From NCBI RefSeq assembly GCF_900107975.1, contig NZ_FNVF01000021.1, positions 1 to 61,974 of the forward strand: DNA of 61,974 nt, in the 5' to 3' direction. Below, in pieces: positions 21,168 through 29,744 of the stretch. This DNA is from Paenibacillus sp. UNC499MF (GTDB lineage: Bacteria; Bacillota; Bacilli; Paenibacillales; NBRC-103111). The notes beneath the pieces were generated by a model, which saw nothing but the letters and a program-made list of their open reading frames with translations, had not been told where the DNA came from and made no database searches. Numbering within the stretch: position 1 is the stretch's first letter; every line of letters begins with the position of its first letter. Made by a program: the position numbers and the translations under genes.

Positions 21168-23243
21168 TTGGCCGATCAACAGAAAGAAGCCGATAACAAC
21201 GCCGCTCCCGACAAAAAAACACCAGGTCCGGCCGACAAGAACTGGCCCCGCCGTTTAAAACGGGGATTCACTTTCTCCTTTACGACGTTTCTGGTCCTGT
21301 GTGTACTTGGAGGGGTATTCCTTCTCTATTTGCGATCACAGGCGCTTCCGGTCACGAAGGTGCTCCAGACGTCCCAGATTTTTGACGTTAACGGAGCTTT
21401 AATCGATACGCTGGATTCCGGCCAAAACCGCAAAATCGTGCCGATCAGCGATATTTCCGTATATGTGGTTAAGGCGACGCTCGCGATAGAAGATCAGAAC
21501 TTCTACAATCATCCGGGTTTTGATGTCAAAAGCATAGCGCGTGCCGCCATCGTCAATCTGAAGAGCATGTCCAAGGTGCAGGGGGCCGGCACGATTACCC
21601 AGCAGCTGGCACGGAACTTGTATTTGAATCATGACCGCACCTGGACGCGTAAAATCAAAGAAACGGTGTATGCCGTGCAGATGGAGATGCAGTTGACCAA
21701 GGATCAGATCCTGGAAAGCTACCTGAATCAGATTTACTACGGACATTCCACATATGGAATCGAAGCGGCCTCCCAATTGTTCTTCGGCAAGCATGCCAAG
21801 GACTTGTCTCTGGCTCAAAGCGCGATGCTCGTAGGCGTTCCGAAAGGGCCGAAATTTTATTCGCCCTACTATAACATGGAGAATGCGATGGACCGGAAAA
21901 ACGTCGTGCTCCAGACGATGGCCAAAGAAGGCTTCATTACCCAGCAGGAAGCCGACGCGGCCAAGCAGGAGAAGCTGACCGTCCAGCCTCTCGTGGAGAA
22001 GAAGCCTTCGCAGGCTCCTTACTTCCGCGACTATATCAAAACGCTCGCCGTGCAGAAGCTGGGCATTACGGAAGACCAGTTCGAGCAGGGCGGTCTGAAT
22101 ATTTACACGACGCTGGACCTGAAGGCGCAGAAAATCGCGGAAGAGCAGGTGGCCAAGCAGCTCTCCAAGGAAAGTGAAATTCAAGGCGCTCTGATCTCGC
22201 TCGATCCGCGGACTGGCTACGTGAAAGCGATGGTGGGCGGCAAGGATTACGCGGCAAATCAGTTTAACCGCGTGTTCGCGACGACCCGTCAGCCGGGCTC
22301 CTCGTTCAAGCCATTCGTCTACCTGACGGCTCTGCAGAACGGCTTTACGCCGCTCAGCACGGTCCGGAGCGAACCGACCGTCTTCAAATACGATGAAGGC
22401 AGGCAGTCTTACACGCCCCGCAACTACAACGACCAGTATGAAAATGCGGCCATCGACATGCGCCGGGCAATCGCCAAATCGGACAATATTTACGCGGTCG
22501 ATACGATTCTGAAGGTCGGTCCCCAGAAGGTCATCGACAATGCGCGGAAGTTCGGCATCACGAGCGATCTGAAGCCTCTGCCTTCTCTTGCGCTGGGCAC
22601 CTATCCGGTAAGCCCGTACGAGATGGCGGCCGCCTTCTCGGCGCTTGCCAACCAGGGGGTGCGCGTCGAGCCGACGGCCATTATCAAGATCGAAGATATG
22701 GCCGGCAGCGTGCTCTACCAGGCGGCGCCGAAAAGCGAACGCGTCGCCGACGCCGCTCCCGCTTACGTACTCACCCATATGATGGAGAGCGTATTCGAGG
22801 AAGGCGGTACCGCCAGCCGGGTGGCCGCCACGATCAAGCGGCCCGTCGCGGGCAAGACGGGCACGACCGACGCCGACGCGTGGATGGTCGGCTACACGCC
22901 CGAGCTCGTCACCGCCGTCTGGGTCGGCTACGACAAAGGACGGGCGATCAACACGGCGGAATCGCATCTCGCCTCGCCGATCTTCGCCGGCTACACCGAA
23001 GCCGTCCTGGAGGCGATTCCGCCGAAGCTCTTCCCGGTGCCGGAGGGAGTCACGACCGTCTACATTGATCCGAAGAGCGGCAAGCTCGCCAATGAAGACT
23101 GTACGACCGGCGCGCGCAACGAGGCGTTCCTCTCCGGCACGGAGCCGACGGAATACTGCACGAACCGGGCCGCCAAGGGCAAAGGGTTCGGCAGCGGAGC
23201 GCGCTCCTGGTGGGAAGATGTGAAGCGCTGGTGGAACGAATAG
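21168..23243 (+). CDS. pbpG: Class A penicillin-binding protein (transglycosylase/transpeptidase)
   Basis: A bifunctional peptidoglycan synthase of about 691 residues. I use the TTG at 21168, with AAGGAGAG about 12 bases upstream. A short cytoplasmic tail and one membrane segment (about residues 28-50) are followed by the GT51 domain (IEDQNFYNHPG, GAGTITQQLARN) and the transpeptidase domain with SSFK near residue 377, SDN near 438 and KTGT near 562. The position beside speE and ywhD matches B. subtilis pbpG (ywhE), which has a role in spore peptidoglycan. The C-terminus ends in a Gly/Trp-rich tail. Confidence 0.93.
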   Translation: MADQQKEADNNAAPDKKTPGPADKNWPRRLKRGFTFSFTTFLVLCVLGGVFLLYLRSQALPVTKVLQTSQIFDVNGALIDTLDSGQNRKIVPISDISVYVVKATLAIEDQNFYNHPGFDVKSIARAAIVNLKSMSKVQGAGTITQQLARNLYLNHDRTWTRKIKETVYAVQMEMQLTKDQILESYLNQIYYGHSTYGIEAASQLFFGKHAKDLSLAQSAMLVGVPKGPKFYSPYYNMENAMDRKNVVLQTMAKEGFITQQEADAAKQEKLTVQPLVEKKPSQAPYFRDYIKTLAVQKLGITEDQFEQGGLNIYTTLDLKAQKIAEEQVAKQLSKESEIQGALISLDPRTGYVKAMVGGKDYAANQFNRVFATTRQPGSSFKPFVYLTALQNGFTPLSTVRSEPTVFKYDEGRQSYTPRNYNDQYENAAIDMRRAIAKSDNIYAVDTILKVGPQKVIDNARKFGITSDLKPLPSLALGTYPVSPYEMAAAFSALANQGVRVEPTAIIKIEDMAGSVLYQAAPKSERVADAAPAYVLTHMMESVFEEGGTASRVAATIKRPVAGKTGTTDADAWMVGYTPELVTAVWVGYDKGRAINTAESHLASPIFAGYTEAVLEAIPPKLFPVPEGVTTVYIDPKSGKLANEDCTTGARNEAFLSGTEPTEYCTNRAAKGKGFGSGARSWWEDVKRWWNE

Positions 23244-23546
23244 CAGCGGAAGCAGGCAGCATCGTCATCCCATGAAGGGATGGCGGTCTGTCATGCGGCG
23301 TTCCGGCCGTTTCATTCCCGGTGAGGCGGAAGGCACGGCGCCGGGAACGAAGCCGCCGGTGCCGAAATAAACGCCCCGAACCTCCGTACGGGCCCATGGA
23401 GCAGTCCGCTATTGACTGTCGTGATGTGACGCCGAGCGCCGCATGCGGAACTTACGCACGGCCATGGAGCGGTCGGTTCCGGTAGGATCTGTCCGGTCCT
23501 ACCATGTCCGAAGTCCGAAATGTTACCCCCTTCATTGGAAGAAACC
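23244..23546. other. Gap downstream of pbpG
   Basis: Three hundred bases of GC-rich sequence with no supported gene before the terminator. The frames here lack start sites and look like non-coding or decayed sequence. Confidence 0.45.
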
Positions 23547-23588
23547 AAAAAAGGCGTATACGAGTTAGGGCTCGTATACGCCTTTTTT
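23547..23588 (+). terminator. Terminator downstream of pbpG
   Basis: GGCGTATACGAG and CTCGTATACGCC form a perfect 12-bp stem flanked by A and T runs, so it can work in both directions. Confidence 0.85.
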
Positions 23589-23705
23589 GCAGCACGTCCG
23601 TATGACCCGCAGATGTCCTTCCGGCAGCTTCTTTATTGAAGCTTCCTCAAAAGCCGAAAGTCCTACTGCAGGAAATAACCGGACGGGCAGTCATTTATAT
23701 CCAAC

Positions 23706-23747
23706 GCAAAAAGGCAGAACTAAGCGTCCTTAGTCTGCCTTTTTGCT
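23706..23747 (-). terminator. Bidirectional terminator downstream of ywhD
   Basis: AAGGCAGA-CTAAG and CTTAGTCTGCCTT form a stem with A and T runs on both sides. It lies between the convergent pbpG and ywhD transcripts. Confidence 0.78.
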
Positions 23748-23844
23748 GTCCTAGTATATGAGTGTAACATACACTAGTGTTAGTATACCCGCTTCCCCTG
23801 GGACTCACAATCCATGACACAATTTGTACACATTTACCGTGAGG

Positions 23845-24351
23845 CTAGGCAAGCGCTTGTTTAAGCTCTTCGGAAGAGTGGTTCCACCATTCCGCGTTAT
23901 GCTCGATCAAAGCCTTGCGCAGCACGGCTTTTTCCGATTCGTCCAAACCTTCTACCATGATTTTGCGCTTCATGGCGGCATCCATCCGGTTCACGTGATC
24001 GGCGAGAATTTTCCACCCTTTGCGGGCTTCGGTATCGATCAGCATCTCGCAAGCCGTCACTCCGCCGTAGGAAGTTCCTTCCGGGGAACGGTCCACGGCC
24101 ACCCATACGATCCAGCAGCGGCGTCCGTCCGGGACGTCTTCTTTGTTCGTCGAGAATTTGATCCGCTTCTCCACCTGGCTTTTCGCATGCAGCGCGCCCA
24201 TGTCGAGGTAAGCTTCCTCCCCGTCGATAATAAGGCTGGAAACGTTGCTCAGGTCAATCGAGCCCGCTCCGAATCCTTTGTGATTCACTTTCGTGCTGAC
24301 GATATTGAGCGCCGCCGGTTTTTTCTTCGGTTCTTCTTTATGGGAATCCAT
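23845..24351 (-). CDS. ywhD: YwhD family protein
   Basis: About 168 residues, matching the conserved YwhD family of Bacillota; function unknown. I prefer the ATG giving MDSHKEEPKKK, since AGGTG is then seven bases upstream. The protein is soluble, with a predicted alpha/beta core (WIVWVAVDR, YGGVTACEMLID) and a helical C-terminus. It sits next to pbpG and the speE-speB operon, the same neighbourhood as ywhD in B. subtilis. Confidence 0.88.
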   Translation of the reverse strand: MDSHKEEPKKKPAALNIVSTKVNHKGFGAGSIDLSNVSSLIIDGEEAYLDMGALHAKSQVEKRIKFSTNKEDVPDGRRCWIVWVAVDRSPEGTSYGGVTACEMLIDTEARKGWKILADHVNRMDAAMKRKIMVEGLDESEKAVLRKALIEHNAEWWNHSSEELKQALA

Positions 24352-24469
24352 GAAAGGCACCTACGCTTTCCTAGAAAAATAAATCTGCTCTTCTTCATTT
24401 ATTTTAGCTAATAATCCCCGGAATGCAAACATATACATGCTGTAGATGCTTGTCAACGGGGTGAAAATC

Positions 24470-26497
24470 ATGAAAGTAAAGATGGCCAACCGAAAAAAAG
24501 CCTGGCTCGCAACCGCAGCCGCCGCGTTTCTGGGCGCGGCTTTCCTCGCCAACTCACTCCTTTCTTCCCCTGAAGAAAGGACGGGCCAGACAAGCCGGGC
24601 CGTTCTGTCCGGGACTCCGCAAAATCCAGTCTCCCCGGTGAACGCGGAACCTTCTTCTTCCATCGGTCAGCCGCCGGTGTCGGGTGAAGGCGTACACCAG
24701 CCTCTCAGCAGGCGCATCGTCGAATATCACATCAATGTGGAATACAGCCCGGAAAACCAGAAGCTCTTCGGCCAGCAGACCGTCACCTGGAAAAACCCGG
24801 GCAGTCAGCCTGTGCAGGAACTGTACATGCATCTTTATCCGAACGCCTTCGCCTCGGAAAAGACGACTTTTATGAAGGAATCCGGCGGCAAGCTTCGGAG
24901 AGATGAAGCCAAAAAAGGCAGCTTCGGCGATATGGAGCTGCGCAGCATCAAAACCGAGGACGAAACCGACCTCAGCTCCGCGATGCAGTTCGTCCAGCCC
25001 GATGACGGAAACCCCGACGACCGGACGTTGATCAAGGTTACGCTTCCGAAGCCCGTCGCCGCGGGAGCCGCCATTACGCTGCATACGGATTTTGCGGTCA
25101 AGCTTCCGCAAGTGTTCGCCCGTATGGGCGTAACGAAAGATTTCGTTATGGCGGGCCAGTGGTTTCCCAAGCTTGCCGTGTACGAGCCTGCCGGCACCCG
25201 GGGACGGACCGCGGAAGGCTGGAACCTGCATCAGTATCACGGCAATTCGGAGTTTTACGCGGACTTCGGCATTTTCGATGTCCGGGTGAAAGTCCCGGCG
25301 GACTACATCGTGGCCGCTACCGGTTTTCCGACCAAAAACCCGGTTGTCGAAGCCGGCAAGAAAACCTATCAGTTTTATGCGGATGACGTGCACGATTTCG
25401 CCTGGTCCGCTTCGCCCGACTTCAAGATGTTTGAAGAGCCCTATGCCGCTCCCAACCTGCCGGGGGTCAAGATCAAGCTGTACCTCGATCCCAAACATGA
25501 ACCGTACAAGTCCCGCTATATGATCGCCGCCAAAAAAGCGCTGAGCCGGTACTCCCAGTGGTATGGTACGTACCCGTACTCGACCTTATCCATCGTCGTA
25601 CCGCCGGAAGAAGCCAACGGGGCAGGCGGCATGGAATACCCTACGCTCGTTACCGCGTGGGGAGCCGCCGAGGGGACGCCCGATCTGGAACTGGAGCGCG
25701 TCGTCGTGCATGAGATCGGCCACCAGTTCTGGTACGGGCTCGTCGCCACCAATGAGTTCGAGGAAGCCTGGCTTGACGAAGGGTTCACCTCCTACACCGA
25801 GGATAAGCTGATGGAACTGGAATACGGGTCGAAGCCCAACCTTCCGGTCGAAGCCAGTTACATCACCTCTCCAGCCGCTCTGCAAAAAAATGCGTGGAGT
25901 TACCGCAGCCACAGTGAGTATGCCGACAATGTGTATACCCGCGCCAAGCTGGTTCTCAAGGAGATCGAGCACCGGGTCGGGCTAAACACGATGGACCGCA
26001 TTATGAAAACTTACTTCCAGCGCTGGAAATTCAAGCACCCCGGAACCCGAGACTTCCAAACGGTCGTAGAGGAAATCACCAAAACGAAATGGACGGAGTT
26101 TTTCGATCAGTATGTATACGGCAGCATGATGACCGACTATGCGGTCGATAACATCCGCACCCGCCAGGTGAACGAATCGGGACAGACGTTGTACGAAAGC
26201 AGCGTGCTGGTCCGCAAGTTCGGTGGCAGCGTACCCTCGGTGCCGATCCGGTTCCATTTTGCCGACGGTTCGACGACAGAGAAGGTCTGGGACGGACAGG
26301 GCGAGCAGATCGAATACAAGCTGACCCATAAATCCCCGGTGGACTGGGTCTCGCTCGATCCCAAATACACTATGAAGCTCGAAAACCGGCACATCAACAA
26401 CTATATGAAAACCGAAGTCGACACCACGTGGAGAATCCGCTGGACCCTCGGCGTAGTCAAACTGCTGGAAACACTGTTCGATACTGTAGCCTGGTGA
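24470..26497 (+). CDS. Exported M1-family metallopeptidase
   Basis: A zinc aminopeptidase-type protein of about 675 residues. The ATG at 24470 follows GGGGTG and gives MKVKMANRKKAW plus a hydrophobic signal or anchor (residues 11-29), so the enzyme acts outside the membrane. The zinc site is HEIGHQFW with His414 and His418, followed about 19 residues later by the third ligand Glu (EAWLDEGF). GGMEYP before it matches the GxMEN exopeptidase motif of the family with Tyr in place of Asn, so the peptidase specificity may differ. A membrane protein gene follows by nine bases. Confidence 0.9.
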   Translation: MKVKMANRKKAWLATAAAAFLGAAFLANSLLSSPEERTGQTSRAVLSGTPQNPVSPVNAEPSSSIGQPPVSGEGVHQPLSRRIVEYHINVEYSPENQKLFGQQTVTWKNPGSQPVQELYMHLYPNAFASEKTTFMKESGGKLRRDEAKKGSFGDMELRSIKTEDETDLSSAMQFVQPDDGNPDDRTLIKVTLPKPVAAGAAITLHTDFAVKLPQVFARMGVTKDFVMAGQWFPKLAVYEPAGTRGRTAEGWNLHQYHGNSEFYADFGIFDVRVKVPADYIVAATGFPTKNPVVEAGKKTYQFYADDVHDFAWSASPDFKMFEEPYAAPNLPGVKIKLYLDPKHEPYKSRYMIAAKKALSRYSQWYGTYPYSTLSIVVPPEEANGAGGMEYPTLVTAWGAAEGTPDLELERVVVHEIGHQFWYGLVATNEFEEAWLDEGFTSYTEDKLMELEYGSKPNLPVEASYITSPAALQKNAWSYRSHSEYADNVYTRAKLVLKEIEHRVGLNTMDRIMKTYFQRWKFKHPGTRDFQTVVEEITKTKWTEFFDQYVYGSMMTDYAVDNIRTRQVNESGQTLYESSVLVRKFGGSVPSVPIRFHFADGSTTEKVWDGQGEQIEYKLTHKSPVDWVSLDPKYTMKLENRHINNYMKTEVDTTWRIRWTLGVVKLLETLFDTVAW

Positions 26498-26506
26498 GGT
26501 GATAAG

Positions 26507-27328
26507 ATGCTCCGCTATCTTCGACAAGGCTTGACGGCCGCCCTCAAGCAGCCGTTCGCCGTCTGCGTGCTGTATGTGTATCAGTTTGCCTGGGGGATCC
26601 TGCTCTATAAGTGGGTCCAATCCATAATCGTCCCCCTGCTCCACCGCTATCCGGCCGGCGATCAGCCCCAGAGCGCCGTTCAGTTGTTCGTGGCGGAAAG
26701 CCAGTTCCGTCTTGTGAAAACGGATCTCATCCAGCCGTATCTCGAGTGGCTGATCATTCTTCTGGCCGTCCGCATGCTGATCAGCCCCATGCTGAACGCG
26801 GGTGTCCTGTATTCTTTGGAGCACCGGCAGATGAATGCGGGCTACCGTTTTATGAAAGGAATCCGCGAGCTGCTGCTGCCCTTCTTCCTCTACTATCTCC
26901 TTCAAACGGTTCTGATGCTGGCGCCTCTCTACTGGCTGGCTCCCAAAGCGCTTGCTTTATTCAATGAAGCTTACGGATACGAACAGCTTCTCCTGTCCCT
27001 GCTTCCGTGGGCGGCTCTCTATGCCGTGTATGCCCTCCTAATCCAGCTTCTCTTCCTGTTCCTGCAGTTCGGCCGGGCTTCCGAGGATCGGCGCGGACTT
27101 CTCGCGGTGCTTCCGGTCGTGTTCCGCCAAGGCTTACGGATTACGTGCAATGCTCTGCTGCTTATCCTGCTCGGCTTTCTTCTTGCCGTCGCGGCCACAA
27201 CCGCATCCTATGTATGGGCAGGTTTGACCGCTCTCATCATTCATCAGATATATCCCTTGGTCCGTACTTTCGTCAAAATGTGGTCCATCGCGGCGCAGCG
27301 CGAAATCTGGGAAAGCTACCGTACCTAA
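26507..27328 (+). CDS. Multi-pass membrane protein of unknown function
   Basis: A 273-residue protein with about six predicted membrane segments (near residues 20-38, 78-98, 120-145, 160-190, 205-230 and 235-250). I do not recognise its family. AGGTGATAAG precedes the ATG and it starts nine bases after the M1 peptidase stop, so the two are one operon. It may be a membrane partner of the peptidase; that is only inferred from position. Confidence 0.75.
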   Translation: MLRYLRQGLTAALKQPFAVCVLYVYQFAWGILLYKWVQSIIVPLLHRYPAGDQPQSAVQLFVAESQFRLVKTDLIQPYLEWLIILLAVRMLISPMLNAGVLYSLEHRQMNAGYRFMKGIRELLLPFFLYYLLQTVLMLAPLYWLAPKALALFNEAYGYEQLLLSLLPWAALYAVYALLIQLLFLFLQFGRASEDRRGLLAVLPVVFRQGLRITCNALLLILLGFLLAVAATTASYVWAGLTALIIHQIYPLVRTFVKMWSIAAQREIWESYRT

Positions 27329-27436
27329 ACGACCGCTCTTCTGCCCGCCAGCCGGACGGACAAGACAGACGAGTCCCACTCCCGGACCCTTTTCTTAAAC
27401 GCTCTCTTTCCGGATTGTTCCGGCGCGATACCGTCT

Positions 27437-27466
27437 CCCCCTGCCGTTCGCGGCCAGGGGGTTTTT
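27437..27466 (+). terminator. Terminator of the M1 peptidase operon
   Basis: CCCCCTG and CAGGGGG pair around a 10-base loop and are followed by five T residues. Confidence 0.82.
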
Positions 27467-27468
27467 AG

Positions 27469-27497
27469 TTTCCATTTGCGTTTATTTCAGCTATCAT
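27469..27497 (+). promoter_or_regulatory. Promoter candidate for the SurA-like gene
   Basis: TTTCCA, a 17-base spacer and TATCAT directly after the preceding terminator, 32 bases before the start codon. Confidence 0.45.
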
Positions 27498-27529
27498 GGA
27501 GGGATAGAAGATAAAAGGAGGCATTACCG

Positions 27530-28120
27530 ATGATATCCCCACGGACAAGCACCGTCGTGGCGGCAGTAATTGGCCTTTGTGTCGCCGCCGGGTCGTTCTT
27601 ATACGGACAGTCCGACGTTAAAGCCAAAGAGGTTGTAGCGATCGGTCACGACGTCCGCATTTCCAATCAGGCATTCGACAAGATGAAAGCCGAAGTCGAT
27701 CTGGCCTTTCAAATGCAGGGCGCCCAAAACACGTTGACCAACGATCAGCTTCTCGATCTGATGCTTAAGGACGAGCTCTTCGTGCGCTACGGCCAGAAAC
27801 GCGGAGTCAAAGTCAAGGAAGCCGAAGTGAAGCAGGCTATCGACCAGCAGCGCAAAGCACTGGAAGCGGCCGGTCCCGAAGCGGCTCAGTTGAAGGAGAT
27901 GCTCTACAAAAGCGCCGGCTTGACCGAAGCGACCTACTGGACCGATCCCAAAACCGTCAACCAGTACGCCAAATATCTCCTCCAGCAAAAGACGATCGAA
28001 TTTCTCGTCAAAAAAGGCGAGCTGAAAACGCAGGAAGACCTCAACGCCCTGCAGGAAAAACTGCTTGCCGAAACGAAACCGGGACTGCGCGTGAAGTTTC
28101 CGGATCAGCCGAAGACTTAG
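27530..28120 (+). CDS. Exported SurA-N-like chaperone-type protein
   Basis: A 196-residue protein with an N-terminal hydrophobic segment (about residues 8-25), so it is secreted or membrane-anchored. The rest is helical and looks like the SurA/PrsA N-terminal chaperone domain: a segment beginning with ISNQAFDKMK, then LLDLMLKDELFVRYGQKRGVKV and AEVKQAIDQQ. No PpiC parvulin domain follows, so it is either a chaperone without isomerase activity or a shortened relative. AAAAGGAGG precedes the ATG. Confidence 0.75.
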   Translation: MISPRTSTVVAAVIGLCVAAGSFLYGQSDVKAKEVVAIGHDVRISNQAFDKMKAEVDLAFQMQGAQNTLTNDQLLDLMLKDELFVRYGQKRGVKVKEAEVKQAIDQQRKALEAAGPEAAQLKEMLYKSAGLTEATYWTDPKTVNQYAKYLLQQKTIEFLVKKGELKTQEDLNALQEKLLAETKPGLRVKFPDQPKT

Positions 28121-28143
28121 GGTCGTTGGTTTAAGCCTCATTA

Positions 28144-28178
28144 AAAACCCCTCCTTTCATTTAGAAAGAAGGGGTTTT
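28144..28178 (+). terminator. Terminator of the SurA-like gene
   Basis: AAAACCCCTCCTTTC and GAAAG-AAGGGGTTTT form a long stem shortly after the stop codon; it is symmetric enough to act for the convergent gene too. Confidence 0.8.
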
Positions 28179-28206
28179 GCTTTCCGTTCATTCTTATTAA
28201 ACCTTC

Positions 28207-28683
28207 CTATCGCACTATCTTGAAATTCTTGACAGCTTTCCTTATCTCTCCTACATCGTAATGCTTAGGCAGCTGATCTACAATCGCTGTCGTTGTTTGA
28301 ATCAGTTCTTGCACTTCTCCGTCATTGATCTCCTCTTTGAAAAACTGATTGGATTTGTCCGACAAGGTTTGAACAGCATTTAAAACAGGCTGCACAGAAA
28401 CACCATAAATATCAAATTGATGCTGGAGCTTAGTAAAATTAAGATATGCAAGGTTAATACGCGTGCCAGCGAGATGCAGAAACTTCGTGGGATTTTTTTC
28501 TTCATGCTTTAAAAGCGGGGTATAATCACTTGAAACGGCTTGCTCAAGTTGAGCAACTGCCTGCTCATATAGCAGTTTGGCGTCTTTGGAATCAACGGTT
28601 ACCTTGCCAAACAAAAAACCTGCCAACACAATGTTCAGGAGAACGGAAATACCGAGGAGAACAAACCCTACTCTTTTTTTCAT
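28207..28683 (-). CDS. Membrane-anchored protein of unknown function
   Basis: A 158-residue protein that starts MKKRVGFVLLGIS with a single N-terminal hydrophobic segment (about residues 5-24), then a helical, charged extracytoplasmic part with coiled-coil-like heptads. I do not recognise the family. It is convergent with the SurA-like gene. AAAGG lies near the ATG. Confidence 0.6.
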   Translation of the reverse strand: MKKRVGFVLLGISVLLNIVLAGFLFGKVTVDSKDAKLLYEQAVAQLEQAVSSDYTPLLKHEEKNPTKFLHLAGTRINLAYLNFTKLQHQFDIYGVSVQPVLNAVQTLSDKSNQFFKEEINDGEVQELIQTTTAIVDQLPKHYDVGEIRKAVKNFKIVR

Positions 28684-28984
28684 AGTTTACCTTTCCGGTA
28701 TCAATTTAATGGTATTGGAGTTACACGTCCTATCCTCATTACCCTAAATCTGGATACTCAGGAACATGAATACCCCAATTTTCTTCATGCCGAATAGCAT
28801 GATGGCAACTAAGCTGAAAGACATGGAAAACCCGCCCTTTTTATAGAAGAAGGCGGGTTTTTTGATCTACTTTTTCCCCTGAAATCCGACTAAATAACTG
28901 CTTTTGAAACTTTTTTGTAACTATTTTTAGTTTTTTGGAAGGAATTTCTGGACCTATGGCGAATATTTAGTGTCGGAACAGAAA
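28684..28984. other. Gap between the small membrane protein and the riboswitch
   Basis: It contains a terminator-like hairpin and otherwise nothing I can name. The short frames in it have no start sites. Confidence 0.5.
28827..28863 (+). terminator. Isolated terminator-like hairpin
   Basis: AAACCCGCC and GGCGGGTTT form a strong stem with T6 behind it on the plus strand, but no gene ends just upstream. It may end an unseen short transcript or be a boundary element ahead of the riboswitch. Confidence 0.55.
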
Positions 28985-29115
28985 AAGATTGCCGAATTTC
29001 TTCTTAGACGAAAAGGAAGAGAACGGGGGATCCACTCTGGGTGAATTGATCTTGCAACAAAGGGATCATAGGGGACACCTTCTACCGAACCCTCCAGCTA
29101 ACCTCGTAGGCACAG
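28985..29115 (+). ncRNA. ydaO-yuaA (cyclic di-AMP) riboswitch
   Basis: The leader contains the conserved core of the ydaO-yuaA class: GAACGGGGGATCCAC, GGGTGAATTGATC, and near the 3' end CCGAACCCT-CAGCTAACCTCGTAGGC. These segments and their order match the family that turns off cell-wall hydrolase and potassium-transport genes when c-di-AMP is high. It lies 15 bases before the ribosome binding site of an NlpC/P60 hydrolase, the typical partner. The exact ends are approximate. Confidence 0.85.
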
Positions 29116-29130
29116 GAAGGAGCAACACAG

Positions 29131-29595
29131 TTGAAGAAAGTCTTGTTGTTTGTTTTGAGCTTGACCCTGTTTTTGAGTGTGGAAATCGGCAGCGCATCCG
29201 CGAAGTCGACGCTCAGCTCCACGATTGACGGATTGGTAGGGACGCCTTACAAGTATTCGGGCACCTCGACCAGCGGTTTTGATTGCTCGGGCTTCACGTC
29301 CTATGTATTCGACCGGTTCGGCGTTGATCTGGCACGCACTTCAAAAGCACAGAACGGCCAAGGATCCTCGGTAGCGAAAAGCGATCTGAGACCGGGTGAC
29401 CTTGTATTCTTTAACACCGACGGAAAAGGCATCTCCCATGTAGGTATTTACATCGGGAACAACAAGTTCGCCCACTCCGCAACGAACAAAGGTGTTACAA
29501 AGAGTGACTTGAGCGAATCTTACTATGCGAAACGATACGTTTCTGCACGCCGCGTTATCGGCGATGACCTTTTTAACAAGATCACTGCAGACTAG
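29131..29595 (+). CDS. Secreted NlpC/P60 cell-wall endopeptidase
   Basis: A 154-residue exported hydrolase that probably cuts peptidoglycan peptides. The signal peptide (MKKVLLFVLSLTLF, cleavage near SASA, residues 21-24) is followed by a single NlpC/P60 domain with catalytic Cys52 (FDCSGFTSYVF), His103 (ISHVGIY) and His115 (FAHS). No SH3 or LysM cell-wall-binding module is attached. The start is TTG after AGGAAGGAG. It is controlled by an upstream c-di-AMP riboswitch, linking wall hydrolysis to osmotic and wall state. Confidence 0.93.
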   Translation: MKKVLLFVLSLTLFLSVEIGSASAKSTLSSTIDGLVGTPYKYSGTSTSGFDCSGFTSYVFDRFGVDLARTSKAQNGQGSSVAKSDLRPGDLVFFNTDGKGISHVGIYIGNNKFAHSATNKGVTKSDLSESYYAKRYVSARRVIGDDLFNKITAD

Positions 29596-29636
29596 TAAGA
29601 CGCACTCGTAATGGAACGCAGCATATACCCGAAAGG

Positions 29637-29686
29637 GAGCCCCGTAATCCAGGTTGCCGCCTGGCTTGCCGGGCTTCTTTTCATTT
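29637..29686 (+). terminator. Terminator of the NlpC/P60 gene
   Basis: A two-part hairpin, AGCCC/GGGCT outside and CCAGG/CCTGG inside, followed by TCTTTT. Confidence 0.7.
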
Positions 29687-29744
29687 GTGGACGATTTCCT
29701 GTTACTATGAAGTTAGACGAAAAAGCAAGGAGCGTCCCTTCATT

